From the NCBI GenBank assembly GCA_977006965.1, contig OZ345358.1, forward strand, positions 1,922,001 through 1,986,000: a stretch of 64,000 nt of DNA, written 5' to 3'. Both the position numbers and the translations under genes were made by a program. Positions within the stretch are counted from its first letter, which is position 1, and every line of letters begins with the position of its first letter. This document shows positions 10,122 to 22,434 of the stretch, piece by piece. The notes beneath the pieces are model-generated. The model saw nothing but the letters and a program-made list of their open reading frames with translations, ran no database searches and was not told the origin of the DNA. Origin of the DNA: Phymatolithon calcareum. Lineage: Eukaryota > Rhodophyta > Florideophyceae > Hapalidiales.

Positions 10122-10546
10122 TTGTAGTTTATGGAAGTTATAGTGAGAGAGAAAAACGTTGGTTAGTAACAATTGGCCCAGGAGAAGATGAGTTAGGTGA
10201 GAATGAGTTCCTTGGTTTATTAACTTGGGGAATCTCAGGTTTCGGATATTTAGCCCTGAAAATCGGACCAGACACGGTAAAAACCTTAGTTTACGACTGA
10301 GACACATTAACACTAACCAAATTTGTCATTATATCGAATAACAGGTGTAACCTACAAAAATTAAGAATTTTCTACTGAGTGAGGGGAATATGTTTGTCGT
10401 ACTCTTATCATACTTTTACACGTGTAAATTCCATCTTCTAATCTCTGAGTTCTGAGACGTCTTGTCGAACATGTGGACACGTTTACACGTGTGCTGAGAT
10501 CAGTCATCCATATGAACTAGACCATCAAGTAATCACTCTTCTAACA
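10122..10546 (-). repeat. Family A LTR, minus, diverged
   Basis: Complete A LTR order in reverse from 'TTGTAGTTTATGG' to 'CACTCTTCTAACA'. More diverged than the copies in the 15-57 kb nest. Confidence 0.68.
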
Positions 10547-12408
10547 GCGCACGATATACTTGACGGACGTTCGTTAGCAAAACAGCTCTACGCCTCTTTG
10601 AGTTTTGCAAGTGGTGAAATATTCATATATGAGTGCGTCCTTTTGTGTCGAACGAATTGCCTCTGTGTTTGTAGTCTAGCGTGTTTCGGCATTCCTGGGT
10701 TCTGTTCTCTGTTTACTACCTGCTTCGTCTTCTCTATGTGTGTTCGTAGTGCCTAGCTTGAACATATCCTCCGCATTCTCTTCAACATGTCCATGTAGTT
10801 CCACGTCTCATGGATCAAGCAAAGATGCTATTCATGTACTTTGCTGCTGGCGCAAGCGCAGTGGAAAGGCGGAGATTTGCTGAGTGCCAGCTGCAGCTCA
10901 CGATTCCCAGCAGTGAGTTCCACTACTTAACAGGAGATATTACGGTGCATGCGCTAATTCAGGCTCTGCAAGTGCTTCACAATATCAAAGTTATCTCTCA
11001 GGGTCGGAATAAATTATTTATTCGTGCCCTGCAAGAGAATCATTTATTTTTAACCGAAATGCAGGAGGTATATTTTTTAAAGCTATCAAAAACGAAAATA
11101 AATAAAAAATAGTATTTTGACAGCCTCTCACTGCAACCCGCTTATCCACACATGCAGCACGCACACATTAGTTATTGTTTAGGCGCCCCGGGCCTCGACG
11201 TTAAACAAAGGATATTCAGGGGGTCAGAATACGCCATCGAAAACTCCTACCGCGGTTGAACAACACTGTAAAGAACACACTGTCCGCACTCGGGCAGGCG
11301 GGAAGCGGGAGAGTGCTCTCTCGTCAGTTACATCTGGCCAGGCATCCTCTCTCAAGAGGTCATGTCTTGCCTATGACGCTGCGAACCATCCAGATTTGAT
11401 CTCAGGGCCATGTACCACCTCACAAGAGCTGCTTCCCTCCGAGGGAAGGGTTGAACGTCGAAAGACACCTCTTACTGGATCTAATACTACGAGTCAATTT
11501 AGCAAGCTCGGGCCGTCTTCCAAGAGTGGAGAGCATCTTCGGGAGACCGGAAAATCTCAAATGCACACTATGTCATTTGAAGAGTACGAAAATTGAGCTA
11601 TACCATGAATGCTTTAAGTGCTAGATTTAAGTACACTCCAAAAGAGAAGACGGCGGCAGTGATTGTAATCGAAGCAGTGGACGAGAAGAAAGCCGTTCTT
11701 CGCGCCGAAAAAGCGACCCTCTCCGTTCAAGTAGATGAGGTACAAAAATGTTTACTGCTGTACAGAAAAAGAGACGGAAAAAGACTTGACATGCCTTGAG
11801 AATGAAATATACTGAATTGAGCACTTCAGGACGGAATATCACTCTGCTGTTCAGAACTTTCTTTCGTTTTGTCCACGCCAGAGCATACAAGATTGCTCCT
11901 TTGGAGATGTCGGACTGCTACCTTTCCGACGATAGCAATCTTACTCGGGATTGGACTGGGCGCTCTGAGATTGTGCGTGATGGTCCCAGTCTCTCGTATA
12001 TCATCCGGATTGAACACCGGCTGTTCCAATCTGTCCCATTGCCCTGTCGCGGAGCGAGAAGCTCTATAGACTTCGAGACTCTTCCTTGGTCAGCATGCTC
12101 GATCGCACGACACACGATCTGCTGCGATCGACTCCTGAATTTGGGATTTCTTGGGGTACGGCAATTTCGGAATGCGTTAAAATCTTTAAAAATAACAGCG
12201 AGCTTTGGTAAGCGTTATAGAATCTCCCTCGCGGACTCTCAGTCTACTAGAAAACGGTTGATGAAGGTTTCGTGCCTCGGACAGCTGGGAGACACCCATC
12301 ATCTTACTGCGATCGAAAGCATGATATTGAGAGCATCTTCGGGGAAAAGGAAGGGGATATCGCGATATATAGACTGCTGAGAAACCTTGATGGCGTACAG
12401 GACCTGTC
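10547..12408. other. Non-repetitive stretch with unassigned ORFs
   Basis: About 1.9 kb between LTR clusters. Plus-strand frames at 10810-11112 (100 codons, from an ATG), about 11228-11596 (Ser/Thr/Lys-rich, open without an ATG for its first part) and 11593-11799 (helical, Glu/Lys/Ala-rich) could be exons of one gene or decayed host sequence. The last two lie in different frames. No known domain is recognisable and I could not place splice sites convincingly. Confidence 0.35.
10810..11112 (+). CDS. Hypothetical ORF, 100 codons
   Basis: An ATG-initiated frame with a balanced composition (AAGASAVERRRFAECQ..., then IQALQVLHNIKVISQ) ending in a Lys-rich tail. No known family is recognised. It sits alone in non-repetitive DNA between LTR clusters. 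It may be an exon or a chance frame. Confidence 0.25.
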   Translation: MDQAKMLFMYFAAGASAVERRRFAECQLQLTIPSSEFHYLTGDITVHALIQALQVLHNIKVISQGRNKLFIRALQENHLFLTEMQEVYFLKLSKTKINKK

Positions 12409-12800
12409 TGTTGGACGCGAGACAATTTGGGGCTCTAGTCGCAGTACACTTCTATATGAATGCTTGATCTCCGTACACGTGTACACGTGTTCTAGACGAC
12501 ATCTCAGAACTCAGAGACAAGAAGATTGGTGTGCACATGTGTCAAAGTATGATAGAAGTATGAAAAACATATCCCCCTCACTTAGTAGATAATTTTTGAT
12601 ATTTCCATGTTACACCTGTCATATGATATTTTAACAAATTTGTCAAGGGTTAGTGTGTCTTCGTCGTCAACTAGGGTTTGTGCCACGTCTGGTCGTATTC
12701 TCAGGGCTGTATATCCTAGACCTGATGTCCGCTAAGTCAATAAACTAAAGAACTCATTTTCACCCACTTATCTTCTACTACATCGCGGTTTTTCATCCTC
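12409..12800 (+). repeat. Family A LTR, plus, diverged 3' end
   Basis: TGTTGGACGCGAG... aligns with the A LTR start, followed by 'GTACACGTGTACACGTG', 'CTGTATATCCTAGACC' and 'AATAAACTAAAG'. The U5 end fades into unrelated sequence near 12800. Confidence 0.6.
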
Positions 12801-12876
12801 ACCATCTCCGAGTTTCGCCTTCGCCTCCGATCTGCCTCTGTCTGGTCTCTCTGCGTTCGCATTCTTGCCAAGAATC

Positions 12877-13352
12877 TGTTGTTGGAGGTTAGAGATGCGA
12901 TGAGGATGAGAGAAAAGTTTGGTTGAGATGAATTGGATGAGGTATGGATGACTTGTGAGTGAATGAGTTCCTTGGTTTATTGCCTTCCCCGACCTCGGAA
13001 CCTGGCTATATAGGCCTGAAAATCAGATCTAGACTAGCTCTACATGCTAGATCTAATTATGGGCCCTTTCTAGACGACGGAGACCAAGTAACCTTAAACA
13101 AATCTATCAAAACATTATCATATCGTCTTAGACGTGTAATATACCAAAAATTCATCATTTTTGATGCTGAGTACTGTGGTATAATTCATATGGGCCAATC
13201 ACATCTCTACACGTGTCCAGACCAAAATTCGTCTCTGAACGTCTCCAAACACAGCTGTGAGACTTGTTGACACGTGTACACGTGTGCCGAGATCATACGT
13301 CCACAATGGAAGTGTGATTTGACAAACGCTCTAAGCAATCACACTTCCAACA
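12877..13352 (-). repeat. Family A LTR, minus, with 3' internal scrap
   Basis: TGTTGTTGGAGG... to ...CACACTTCCAACA. Followed at 13353-13380 by a relic of the A polypurine/3' end (GCATTGATTCTTGCGAGGCACACTT), so it was the 3' LTR of a minus-oriented A element whose body is gone. Confidence 0.68.
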
Positions 13353-13400
13353 GAAGCATTGATTCTTGCGAGGCACACTTCAAACCTCTAGGGCGTTAGC

Positions 13401-13765
13401 TGTTGGAAGAGTGCGTTGGAGCTCTGGTCACAAGACATTTCAATATCAAGGTATGATCTCGTTACACGTGTACACGTGTCAAATCGAAAGTCGAAGTGTC
13501 AGAATTTTGATTCATGAATATTTGCAGTGACACCTGTCAAAGTATGATACGAGTATGATAATCATACTCCCGTCACTCGATAAATAATTCTTTATTTTTC
13601 ACGTTACACGTTTCTTATGATATTTTGACAAATTTGTTTAGGGTTAGTGTGTCTCCGTCGTAAATTTCGTTTTCATCAAATCTGGTCGAGTTCTCCTGTC
13701 TATATATCGTGCAAGTGAATAAACCAAGTAACTCATTCTCACTTATCTCAACTTTTCGTCCTCCA
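13401..13765 (+). repeat. Family A LTR, plus, truncated in U5
   Basis: TGTTGGAAGAGTG... with both ACACGTGT boxes, 'CTATATATCG' and 'GAATAAACCAAG'. Similarity ends near 13765. It forms an inverted pair with the LTR at 12877-13352. Confidence 0.65.
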
Positions 13766-14180
13766 TCGTCAGGCTTCCCCATTCGTCCATTGGAACCGTG
13801 GAACTGTTCGCTTGGCCACGTGAGCTACGTTCTTTCCAGAGACTCAGAACGATTGACTACGACCAGATCGTATGTTCAGTCTTGATTCTAGAGGAACATG
13901 CGAGAAGAAGCGTCGCGTTGGGGTGACCGCAAATGTTTGTGCACGTCACGGGTTCTAAAACGTTTTTGGGTTTACAATTTTGCAGCAGTTATTAAGGTTT
14001 ATAGGTTTCATAAAATTTAAGTTACGAGAATGCAGTTCGCAAGCAATTGCTAAGATCAGCATTTTCTCTCCTCAGCAGCCTACAATGCCAGGCGCTTCAC
14101 TTTTTAGAGAAGCGTGGATAGTAGCAGATAGGAAAACTGGTATCGACGTTACTTGCTCACTTCGAACGGCTTCGTCTGGC

Positions 14181-14967
14181 TTATTCTGGAGAAAATTGTT
14201 TCTGCCGCCCACGCTGGTCCATGGGAAAGACGGAGGCCCCTCCGTCGATTGAAAAGACTGTCGATATGATTGGAAATCTGAACATCGGAAAAGAGCGCAA
14301 TTGAAGAATTAAAAAGTGAGATGTTTAGATCGAAATGAGCTCATGTCATTAGTCATCGGAAGTCGGACTCACCGTGAAGGAGATGTATGCGAGATGGAAC
14401 AAAGAAGGACAGAGAGCATCGGTAGTGGAGGGCCTAACGGGTAAATCTGCGATCTGTGATCCGCGGTATTTGTCGACATCACGGTATGTGCGCTTTTGGC
14501 AACTTTGTACGCTCCGGACATTGCCCCATGCTGGGCAGCTCGCCAAGCACCAGCAAGGGCAATATTGTACTTGTGCCCAGACACTTCAAACATCTTGCAA
14601 AGTGCCATTTTAGCTGCAATCTCATCCAACGTAGTGCTGAAATGCAGCGGACTGCTTCTAGGATATGACGAAATGAAAGAGCCAACTTACAAAATTGGTA
14701 GCAGAAACGGTCAACGGAAGTTTGTAATACGTTCAGTGGAGTAAAATAGATCAGACGAGACTCACCAAAGATTTCTGAATAGACTCCTGCGCCGCTCCTT
14801 GACCCCTACCAATGTGTGTCGCATTGGCAACTTTAATTACCTTTCCATTTTTGGCTTTTGCCGTCCTTTGTTCTGAGAACTCGTCGCAATTCGCGGCATC
14901 TCCGAGAACAAATTTGGCCGCGTTTCGAACATCTGGGCATTCTGATGCCCTTAATTGAGAAATAGCC
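14181..14967 (-). pseudogene. Spliced gene of unknown function, 5' end lost to a B element
   Basis: Minus-strand exons can be read from splice signals. Exon A 14967-14766: acceptor ATTATTGCAG, 67 open codons including 'GDAANCDEFSEQRT', donor GTGAGT. Exon B about 14636-14373: acceptor CATTTCAG, with 'LDEIAAKMALCKMFEVSG' and 'WRAAQHGAMSGAYKVAKSAH', donor GTGAGT. Exon C 14277-14181: acceptor TGTTCAG, with 'FSIDGGASVFPMDQRG', stop TAA at 14183-14181. Exons B and C join in frame (2+1). Exons A and B are off by one base with these sites, so either another acceptor is used or the gene is broken. Upstream exons should lie above 14967, but the B1 element starts at 15025. I recognise no family. Confidence 0.42.
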
Positions 14968-15024
14968 CTGCAATAATTGTTCTCCCCTTATTACAATCCA
15001 AATATTGCATTGAAGTCATGAACT

Positions 15025-15443
15025 TGTTGGAAATGTGACTGCTTGGAGCTCTTGTCGCTGTGCACATTATCCTTTGTCATAAGTCTCTAACCATTTCTCA
15101 TATGTTATGATAGAATCAGTCTACGTTTTTCCATCTTTACTGTCAATGTTGCAGTTCAATCAATTTATTGATTGCACTGGTCATTGTCAGTAATTCAATC
15201 ATTTCGTTGATTGAATCAATCACAGTCGACATTTCAATCTTTTTAGTTGATTGATTCAATCACAGTTAGTAGTGCAATGAGCATCAGAAGTCTTATCATA
15301 CCTCAATCTGAGGCCTATATAAGACCCGGATCTGATGCCCCGACTCAATAAACCAAGGAACATCTCACAACCAACCCAACCATCTCAACCATCTCATCTA
15401 TCTCAACCATCTCAACCATCAACAACCAAACCTCCATCTAACA
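15025..15443 (+). repeat. Family B 5' LTR of B1
   Basis: TGTTGGAAATG... to ...CCATCTAACA, 419 bp. U3 carries TTGATT/AATCAA inverted motifs. Core promoter 'CCTATATAAGACCCGG', 'AATAAACCAAGGAAC' downstream, and a CAACCATCT minisatellite near the 3' end (15370-15420). Confidence 0.82.
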
Positions 15444-15457
15444 GGTTATGGGCCCAG
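15444..15457 (+). promoter_or_regulatory. Primer-binding site of B1 (half-tRNA iMet type)
   Basis: GGTTATGGGCCCAG directly follows the LTR. Its complement CTGGGCCCATAACC is the anticodon stem-loop of eukaryotic initiator tRNA-Met with CAT in the centre. The same 14 bases follow the A1 and B2 LTRs. Confidence 0.7.
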
Positions 15458-16191
15458 AGAACGCTTAATCAACCAGCGCTATCACCTTACCGAGGGGTCC
15501 TCCTTCCCTCTCGGCAATTCATTCTCAACAAATTTTCATCATCAAAAGGTTTAAAACCCTGTGGTATCTGCGCCATCCATCGGCCACCCTACAGCGACTC
15601 TGCACAGAGTATAATCTACGAAACAGTCTGACAACATCCGTGCTCTGCTACGTGGTGAAAGGGATATACGCTTGAGAAATCAAGTAGTCTTCCGAGTATC
15701 CACCTGGACGCATCTCGGCTATGCAGAATTCTGTTGTGTGATTGGAAGGGAATCTGAACGACTTGTTGGTGTACGGTTTACCGATTTGAAAGACAGTCTG
15801 CCACGCACAGCGCGTGGTCAGTAGGCCCCGTATACTCATCTTCAAGGAAAAGGTCGCAATTATAGCCTCACGAAGTACTTGCTCGGTGGGGTGTGCCAAC
15901 ATCAACATTGGAAATTAGGACATTGGAATTGACGGATACGTCTTGCAGTGCGTGTTGTCGGCTGCAGGTTCAGGTGTACCAAAACGCCACAAGAGGTAAA
16001 CGGCCTAGAGCAAGCCCTATCTTCAAGAGGTATACGGCCTAGAGCCATCCCCAGATCAAGCTCCGGGTCACACTGACTCGAAGCGAATTTCCTATAAGGG
16101 ATAGATTGTCTTGATAGTTAACTTCTGTTAACTCGCAGTGGACTCCCCGAACGGATCTTCGACAAGATTTCAAGAACCCCCAGTCCAAAAT

Positions 16192-19139
16192 ATGGACAAC
16201 TCGCAAGGAACGCTGAAGGTCGAAAAACTCACCGAGACCAAATTCCACGCTTGGAAACAGAAAATCGAGCTAGTATTATCATTCCGCGAGCTCGATGAGT
16301 ACATCGAGGTAAGCCCTCCGGCAAGGTACACAGACGAGTTCAAAGTCTGGCGTCGACATGACAATAAGGCTGAAGCGATTATTGGTCTATCCCTTTCCGA
16401 TGCCCATCTCGAACATGTCCGAGGTGTCGAAACGGCGAAAGAAATGTGGCAGGCGATTCTCAACATATTCGAACGCCATACGCTTCTTAACAAACTCGCC
16501 GCTCGTCGCAAGTTCTATACCGCCACAATGCTTGAAGGCGAAAAGATACTGCCATACACTAACCGAATTCGTCAGCTCGCATCCACACTCAAATCAATGG
16601 GTGTTGACATCGACGACAAGGAAATGGCAATGGCTGTCCTGAATGGTCTTCCGGATCGTTATGACAGTCTCATCAGTGCCTTAGACGCACTTGGGAACGA
16701 GGACGAGACATTCTCTCTCGAGTTTGTGAAGAGCCGACTTCTACAAGAGGAGCAACGTGTGACTATGCGCCTCGAAGCCTCGACGGAGAAGTCTGAGTCC
16801 ACGGCGCTTGTAAGTGCAACTCAAAATGGTTCATACGCCTACGACCATTGTGATCATTGCAATCGAGCTGGACATCCTTCTCTCAGGAGCTGGGTCAAGG
16901 TTCCACACCTTGCACCACCGGGATACAAACCTCCGGGTCGAAAAGGAAAGAAGGACAAACCGACTGCCTTAGTTGCTGGTGAAACAGAATCGATTCGTGT
17001 CATGTCTGATTCTGACTACGTTTGCTTAATGGCAAAGGTTCGAAACTCAAACATTCCCGAAAAGTCCACGTCATGGATTATCGACTCCGGAAGCACATCC
17101 CACATGACATTCGATCGTTCAATCTTTGTCTCATACACGGAAATGAGGTCGACAGTCGAAATGGGAACTAGAGCAACTGCAACCATAGCAGGAAAGGGCG
17201 ATGCTATCGTGACACTCAGCATCAACAGAAAACAGTCTCAGTGTATGCTCCAAAACTTTCTTCATATTCCGGACTTTGGTTATTCGCTCCTTTCCGTTTC
17301 TAAACTGGACTTGTATGGGTATGGGATCTTATTCAAAAGCAAACGGTGCTATATCAAAGCACATGATGAAAGATCTTTACATTCTAGACCGTCCGGAGAA
17401 CAAACCCATGTCCAAGGAAACATCCCTTGTCAGCCTACAGCTATGGTACGAGCTTCTCGCGCATGTCAGTCCTACTGGAATCTCCGGCATGGCACGCCAT
17501 GGGGTTGTAAAAGGATTGTATATCGATCCAGGGTCTTCGTCGGACAATGCATGCAAAGTTTGCATTGCTGGGAAAGCATATCGTGCTCCTATCCCGAAGT
17601 CTAGTGGTTCTCGGTCGGACGCACTTCTCGATCTCGTGCATTCGGACGTTCTCGGTCCAATTGACATTCCATCACTAGGAGGCTCTCGGCATTTCATCAC
17701 GTTTATCGATGATCACTCCAAATGGACCACAGTTTTCACCATGCGAAAGAAGTCCGAGAGCTTCGATTGCTTTCAGAAATTTCACAAATACGCTGAAACA
17801 CACACCGGAAGAAAGCTGAAACACTTCAACGTTCATCAATTCTCACCTGCACCTAAGCTCAAAGCTATTCGGACGGATAACGGAGGAGAATACCTGTCAA
17901 ATGAGTTCAAGTCATATCTTTCCGAGCACGGTATTCATCATCAACTCACCGTTGCTTACACTACTCAACAGAATGGAGTTGCTGAGCGCATGAACCGCAC
18001 TTTACTCAACTTAGTGCGCTCGATGCTTCATCACAAAGGCATCGAGAAGAAGTTCTGGGCTGAAGCACTGTCAACTGCTGTGTATGTCCGAAATCGAGTT
18101 ACGTCGCGAGGACTTCCTTCGAACACGACCCCCCATCACATACAGATGGGAGCCGCACCAAACTTGGAACACCTACGCGTATTTGGCGCTAAGTGTTGGT
18201 ACGTGATTCCGAAAAAGAATATCAAGAAACTCGACTCTCGTACTCGTGAAGCGATCATGATGGGCTACTCGTTTGCATCTAAGGGATACAAGTTATGGGA
18301 TCCGAATGCATGCAAGGTGATCGTATCTCGGGATGTTATATTTGACGAATCGGCATGCGAAACTGAGAATCCTAAAACGGATATACCAATCAAATTTCCA
18401 AATGCAGGGTTTGACCAAAGCTTTCACGATGCATTTGAAACCGAGGAAGCTACCGAAATTCCTCCAACGATCATCAAGGTCGAGCAGAAACCCAACTATG
18501 CCGACATCCGTGAGGTTGTCGTGAAAGCCGAGGACGTTGCAGTGGAGGGTACCATGGACGAACGAAAGGACAACGGTGATGGTCAGCACAGTGTCTCTAA
18601 AGAAGAATCTATCTCCACTTCTAATGCTGACGCAAGTCCTGAGTTAGTCGCGAAACCCATACTTCGTCGATCCACCCGTGTCTCAAAGCCACCAAGTGAT
18701 TTCTGGAATGCTGGTCCGCATACAGCCATGTCGGCTCTCGAATCCGCCAACTTTGCAACTGAAACTGCTTTGTCTTCTCAAGAAGTTCCGCAGACTTTCA
18801 GAAGCGCGACGTCTAAAGAAAACGTTGACTATTGGTCCACTGCGATTGAGAAAGAACACTCATCTCTCATGCGCAACAAGACTTGGACATTAGCACCACG
18901 CGAATCCGGAATGAACGTTCTCCCTTGCAAATATGTGTTCAAAGTCAAAGACACTATCCCGAAAGCTCGAATTGTCGCGAAAGGGTTCCGACAGGTGCAC
19001 GGTGTGGATTACTGCGAAACATATGCCCCAGTCGTGAAGTTCACATCAATTCGGATTCTTCCCGCCACGGTGGCAGTTCATGATCTCGAACTTGTCCAAA
19101 TGGATGTCGTCACTGCATTCTTGCACGGAGACTTGGATG
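16192..19139 (+). pseudogene. B1 gag-pol, frameshifted and truncated
   Basis: Starts MDNSQGTLKVEKL (ATG 16192), the family Gag (UBN2-type). A CCHC knuckle should follow at 'YDHCDHCNRAGHPSLRSW', but its last Cys is replaced by Ser. The protease 'IIDSGSTSHMT' follows. Near 17370 a short deletion after 'CYIKAHDE' shifts the frame. Pol continues in the second frame (from about 17370) with the HHCC region 'LLAHVSPTGISG', the integrase triad D ('HSDVLG'), D ('RTDNGGEY') and E ('NGVAERMNRT'), and the RT start 'LPCKYVFKVKD'. It ends at the A4 LTR after 'FLHGDLDV'. The frameshift and the missing RT catalytic YVDD and RNase H make it dead. Confidence 0.85.
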
Positions 19140-19583
19140 TGTTGGAGAAGGTTAGGCAAGTGATGAGGAGAAAGAAAAAGTTTGGTTGATGTGAAATGGT
19201 TGAGTAGAAGCTGAGATAGGTGAGAATGTGTTCCTTAGTTTATTGACTTGGCGGACCTCAGGTCGAGCATATATAGACCTGAAAACTCAATCAATTTGAT
19301 CCAAAACCCTAATTGACGACGGAGACTCTCTAACCCTAAACAAATTTATCATAATATCATATGACTCGTGTAACATGAAAAAATGAAGAATCATCTACTG
19401 AGTGAGGGGAGTATGATTATCATACTCTTACCATACTTTGACACGTGTCACCGCCAATCTTCTTGATTCAAAGTTCTGAGATACTTTGACTTTCGACTTG
19501 ACACGTGTACACGGGTACCGAGATCATACCTTGATATTGAAGTGTGTTTGCGACTAGAGCTCCAAGCAATCACACTTCCAACA
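19140..19583 (-). repeat. Family A 3' LTR of A4 (minus)
   Basis: 444 bp, TGTTGGAGAAGG... to ...CACTTCCAACA, immediately followed by the complement of the polypurine tract (CTCCCCCTTGATC), which fixes it as a 3' LTR. Confidence 0.85.
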
Positions 19584-22374
19584 CTCCCCCTTGATCTAGG
19601 CACACTACGCCACTTGCTTGCATACTCCCATCTCTTGAGCGAACTTGGCTGTCTTGATTCGATCGAGTGGCTTGGTTAGTGCATCAGCAACCATGGACTC
19701 AGTATTGCAGTACTTAATCGAGATCTTTCCTGTTGCAACAACATCACGAACGTAGTGATATTGGATGTCAATATGCTTGTTGCGTTGAGTGATGGCAGCG
19801 TTCCTCCCGGTTGCGATTGCACTCTGACTATCCGTATACGAAGTCATGAGAGTTGGCTTCTGGAGACCTTGGATATCTGCGATAAGTCTTGACAGCCAAA
19901 CATCTTCCTTGGCGGCGGCACAAGAAGCGATGTACTCCGCTTCACATGTTGACGTGGCGACGATAGTTTGTTTCTTCGAACGCCAGCTTATGGCTCCCCC
20001 TGCAAGAAGGAACACATAGCCACTTGTTGATCGCCTTGTTTCACGACAACCTGCCCAATCCGCGTCTGTGTACCCGATTGGAACCAACCTCCCACTTGCA
20101 CCGAACAGAATCCCATAGTCTCGAGTACCTGCAATGTACCGAAGAACGCACTTAACACTCATCCAGTGACGCTTTAAGGGTTTCTCGCAAAACGAAGAAA
20201 GCTTGCCGACCGAGTCCGAGATGTCTGGGCGAGTGCCGACCATCAAGTACATCAGGCTTCCGATAGCTGGACGATACGGAACTTAGTCTCCAAGAGACTC
20301 GGTGATATCCACTTCCTCGATTGCGGTGTTCTTGTTGCTTGACTCCATTGGGGTAGGTGCCGGTTTCGAGTTCTCCATGTCGAAGCGTTCCAAGACCGAC
20401 TGAGCGTATACCGACTGCGAAAGATGAAGGGTCCGAAGAGTACAGTCCCGACGAATCTCAAGCCCAAGGCATACACTTGCTTCATCAAGGTCCTTCATCT
20501 CGAACCGCTTGTTCAGCTCCCCCTTGATCCACGAAATGGCAGAGGTGTCGTTTCCAGCAATCAATAAGTCATCCACATACAGGGCGATGATCATGATTCT
20601 GTTTGACTTGTGCCGGACGTACAGACAAGGATCGTTGGGACTACTTGAGAAGCCGAGCTCGCCGATGAAGAACTTGTCGATCTTGGCATGCCATTGCCGG
20701 GGAGCTTGCTTCAGACCGTATAGTGCCTTCAAGAGATTGCAAACGAGGTTGGGACGCTTGGGATCTCGAAATCCGGCCGGAACTTCCATGTAGATGTCTT
20801 CGTCAAGGTCACCATGCAGGAACGCTGTCACAACATCCATTTGGTGGAGTTCCAGATCATGGACAGCAACCGTTGCAAGTAGGATACGAATCTATGTGAA
20901 TTTCACGACTGGGGCATACGTTTCACCGTAGTCCACCCCATGCACCTGTCGGAACCCTTTTGCCACAATTCGAACTTTTGGGCCTGTATCCTTGACCTTG
21001 AAGACATACTTGCACGGTAGCACGTTCATGTCGGAGTTGCGCGGAACCAGTTTCCAGGTATTGTTATGGACGAGTGACGAATGTTCTTTCTCAATGGCCT
21101 TTGACCAGAAGTCGACATTATGATTTGAAGTCGCTTCCTTAAAGGTCTGAGGTATTTGATGAGAAGACAAAGCGGATTCCGATGCGAGGTTCACAGATTC
21201 GAAGGCAAGCATTGCAGTGTGCGGGGGAGCTTTCCAGAAGTCAGTGGGTGGTTTTGAGACCCGAGCTGACCTGCGCAGAATGGGTTTAGCGGTCATCGGT
21301 GTAGTTAATTCAGATGCCGGTGGTGTTGTTGGTTGTTCTGCATCGTCCGCCTGCTGGCCTTCTTCGTTAGTCACATCGAGGTTCTTGTTGTTTTCCTCCG
21401 AAGTGTCCTTAGCTTCAACCGTATCCTCACATAGTTTGACCTCTGCGTTGTTTGGAATGTCAGTGGATACATCCGTTTCAGCCTCACCTAATCCGCAATC
21501 CGATTCGTCGAACGTCACATCCCTTGACACAATCACCTTCTTGGAGCTTAGATCCCACAGCTTATATCCTTTGGACGAAGTCGCATATCCCAGCATAATG
21601 GCTTCACGAGTTCGAGAGTCGAGTTTCTTAACCTTCTTTTTCGGAATCACGTACCAACACTTTATGCCAAATACATGGAAGTGTCCCAAGTCTGGAGCGG
21701 CACCCATCCATATGTGATGAGGGGTCGTGCTCGAAGGAAGTCCTCGTGACGTAACTCGATTGCGTACATACACAGCAGTAGGAAGTGCTTCAGCCCAGAA
21801 CTTCTTGTCGATGCCTCTGTGACGAAGCATCGAGCGCACCAAGTTGAGAAGTGTGCGGTTCATGCGTTCAGCCACCCCATTCTGTTGTGGAGTATATGCT
21901 ACTGTGAGTTGCTGATGTATACCGTGTTGTGCCAAATATGCCTTGAACTCGTTTGAAAGGTACTCGCCTCCGTTATCGGTCCTAATAGCCTTGAGCTTTG
22001 GTGCAGTCGAGAAGTCCTGAACGTTCAAATGCTTAAGCTTTCTCCCAGTATGGGTTTCAGCATACTTGTGGAACTTTCGAAAACACTCAAAGCTCTCCGA
22101 CTTCCGTCGCATGGTTGTATACCGTGGTCCATTTGAGTGCTCATCGATGAATGTGATGAAGTATCGAGAGCCTCGAAGTGATGGAATGTCGATGGGACCT
22201 AAGACGTCGGAATGTACGAGGTTGAGGACAGCTTCAGAATGAGTAGTACTAGAGTTCGGGATAGGAGCGCGATGACCTTTGCCGGCAAGACAGCCCTTGC
22301 ATGGATGTTCTGAGATTTGATTGGGATCTAGGTTCACACCTTTGACTACCCCATGACGTACCGTGTCAGAGATA
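19584..22374 (-). pseudogene. A4 pol (IN-RT-RNaseH), several stops
   Basis: Family A Pol read from 22374 down: the HHCC tail 'CKGCLAGKGHRAP', integrase D/D/E motifs, a variable acidic linker, RT with 'ALYVDDLLIAG' (about 20555-20590), and RNase H 'YTDADWAGC' and 'CEAEYIASC' to the end near 19605. Inactivating changes: TAG at 20892-20894 (after VVKFT) and TAA at 20283-20285 (after ESLGD). Another disruption lies in the integrase, where 'FIDEHSNGPRYTT' replaces the usual DDHSKWTTVFT block. Gag, the protease and the 5' LTR are missing: the copy stops in integrase at about 22374, where A3's LTR tail begins. The same TAG occurs in A3 and the same TAA in A2. Confidence 0.85.
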
Positions 22375-22434
22375 CCAATCTTCACCAACGAAACTTTTCC
22401 ACTCTCCTCATCCATTCCATAACCTCCAACAACA
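22375..22434 (+). repeat. 3' end of family A 5' LTR of A3
   Basis: Only the last 60 bp of the LTR remain (CAATCTTCACCAACG... to ...CCTCCAACAACA). The junction with A4 shares 'ACCAATC', suggesting a microhomology-mediated join. Confidence 0.7.

Larger units (their letters stand above)
15025..19139 (+). mobile_element. Copia element B1, 5' two-thirds
   Basis: A plus-oriented family B element: 5' LTR, primer site, leader with one copy of the shared leader repeat, then Gag-PR-IN and the start of RT. It is cut at 19139 (after '...GGAGACTTGGATG') by the 3' LTR of the minus-strand A4 element, and no plus-strand B remainder is found in the window. GAACT (15020-15024) would be its left target site. 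Confidence 0.82.

Noticed and set aside
11796-12380. 194-codon plus-strand ORF
   Set aside because: No recognisable domain, starts inside an unclear region and runs up to an LTR; other frames are similarly open.
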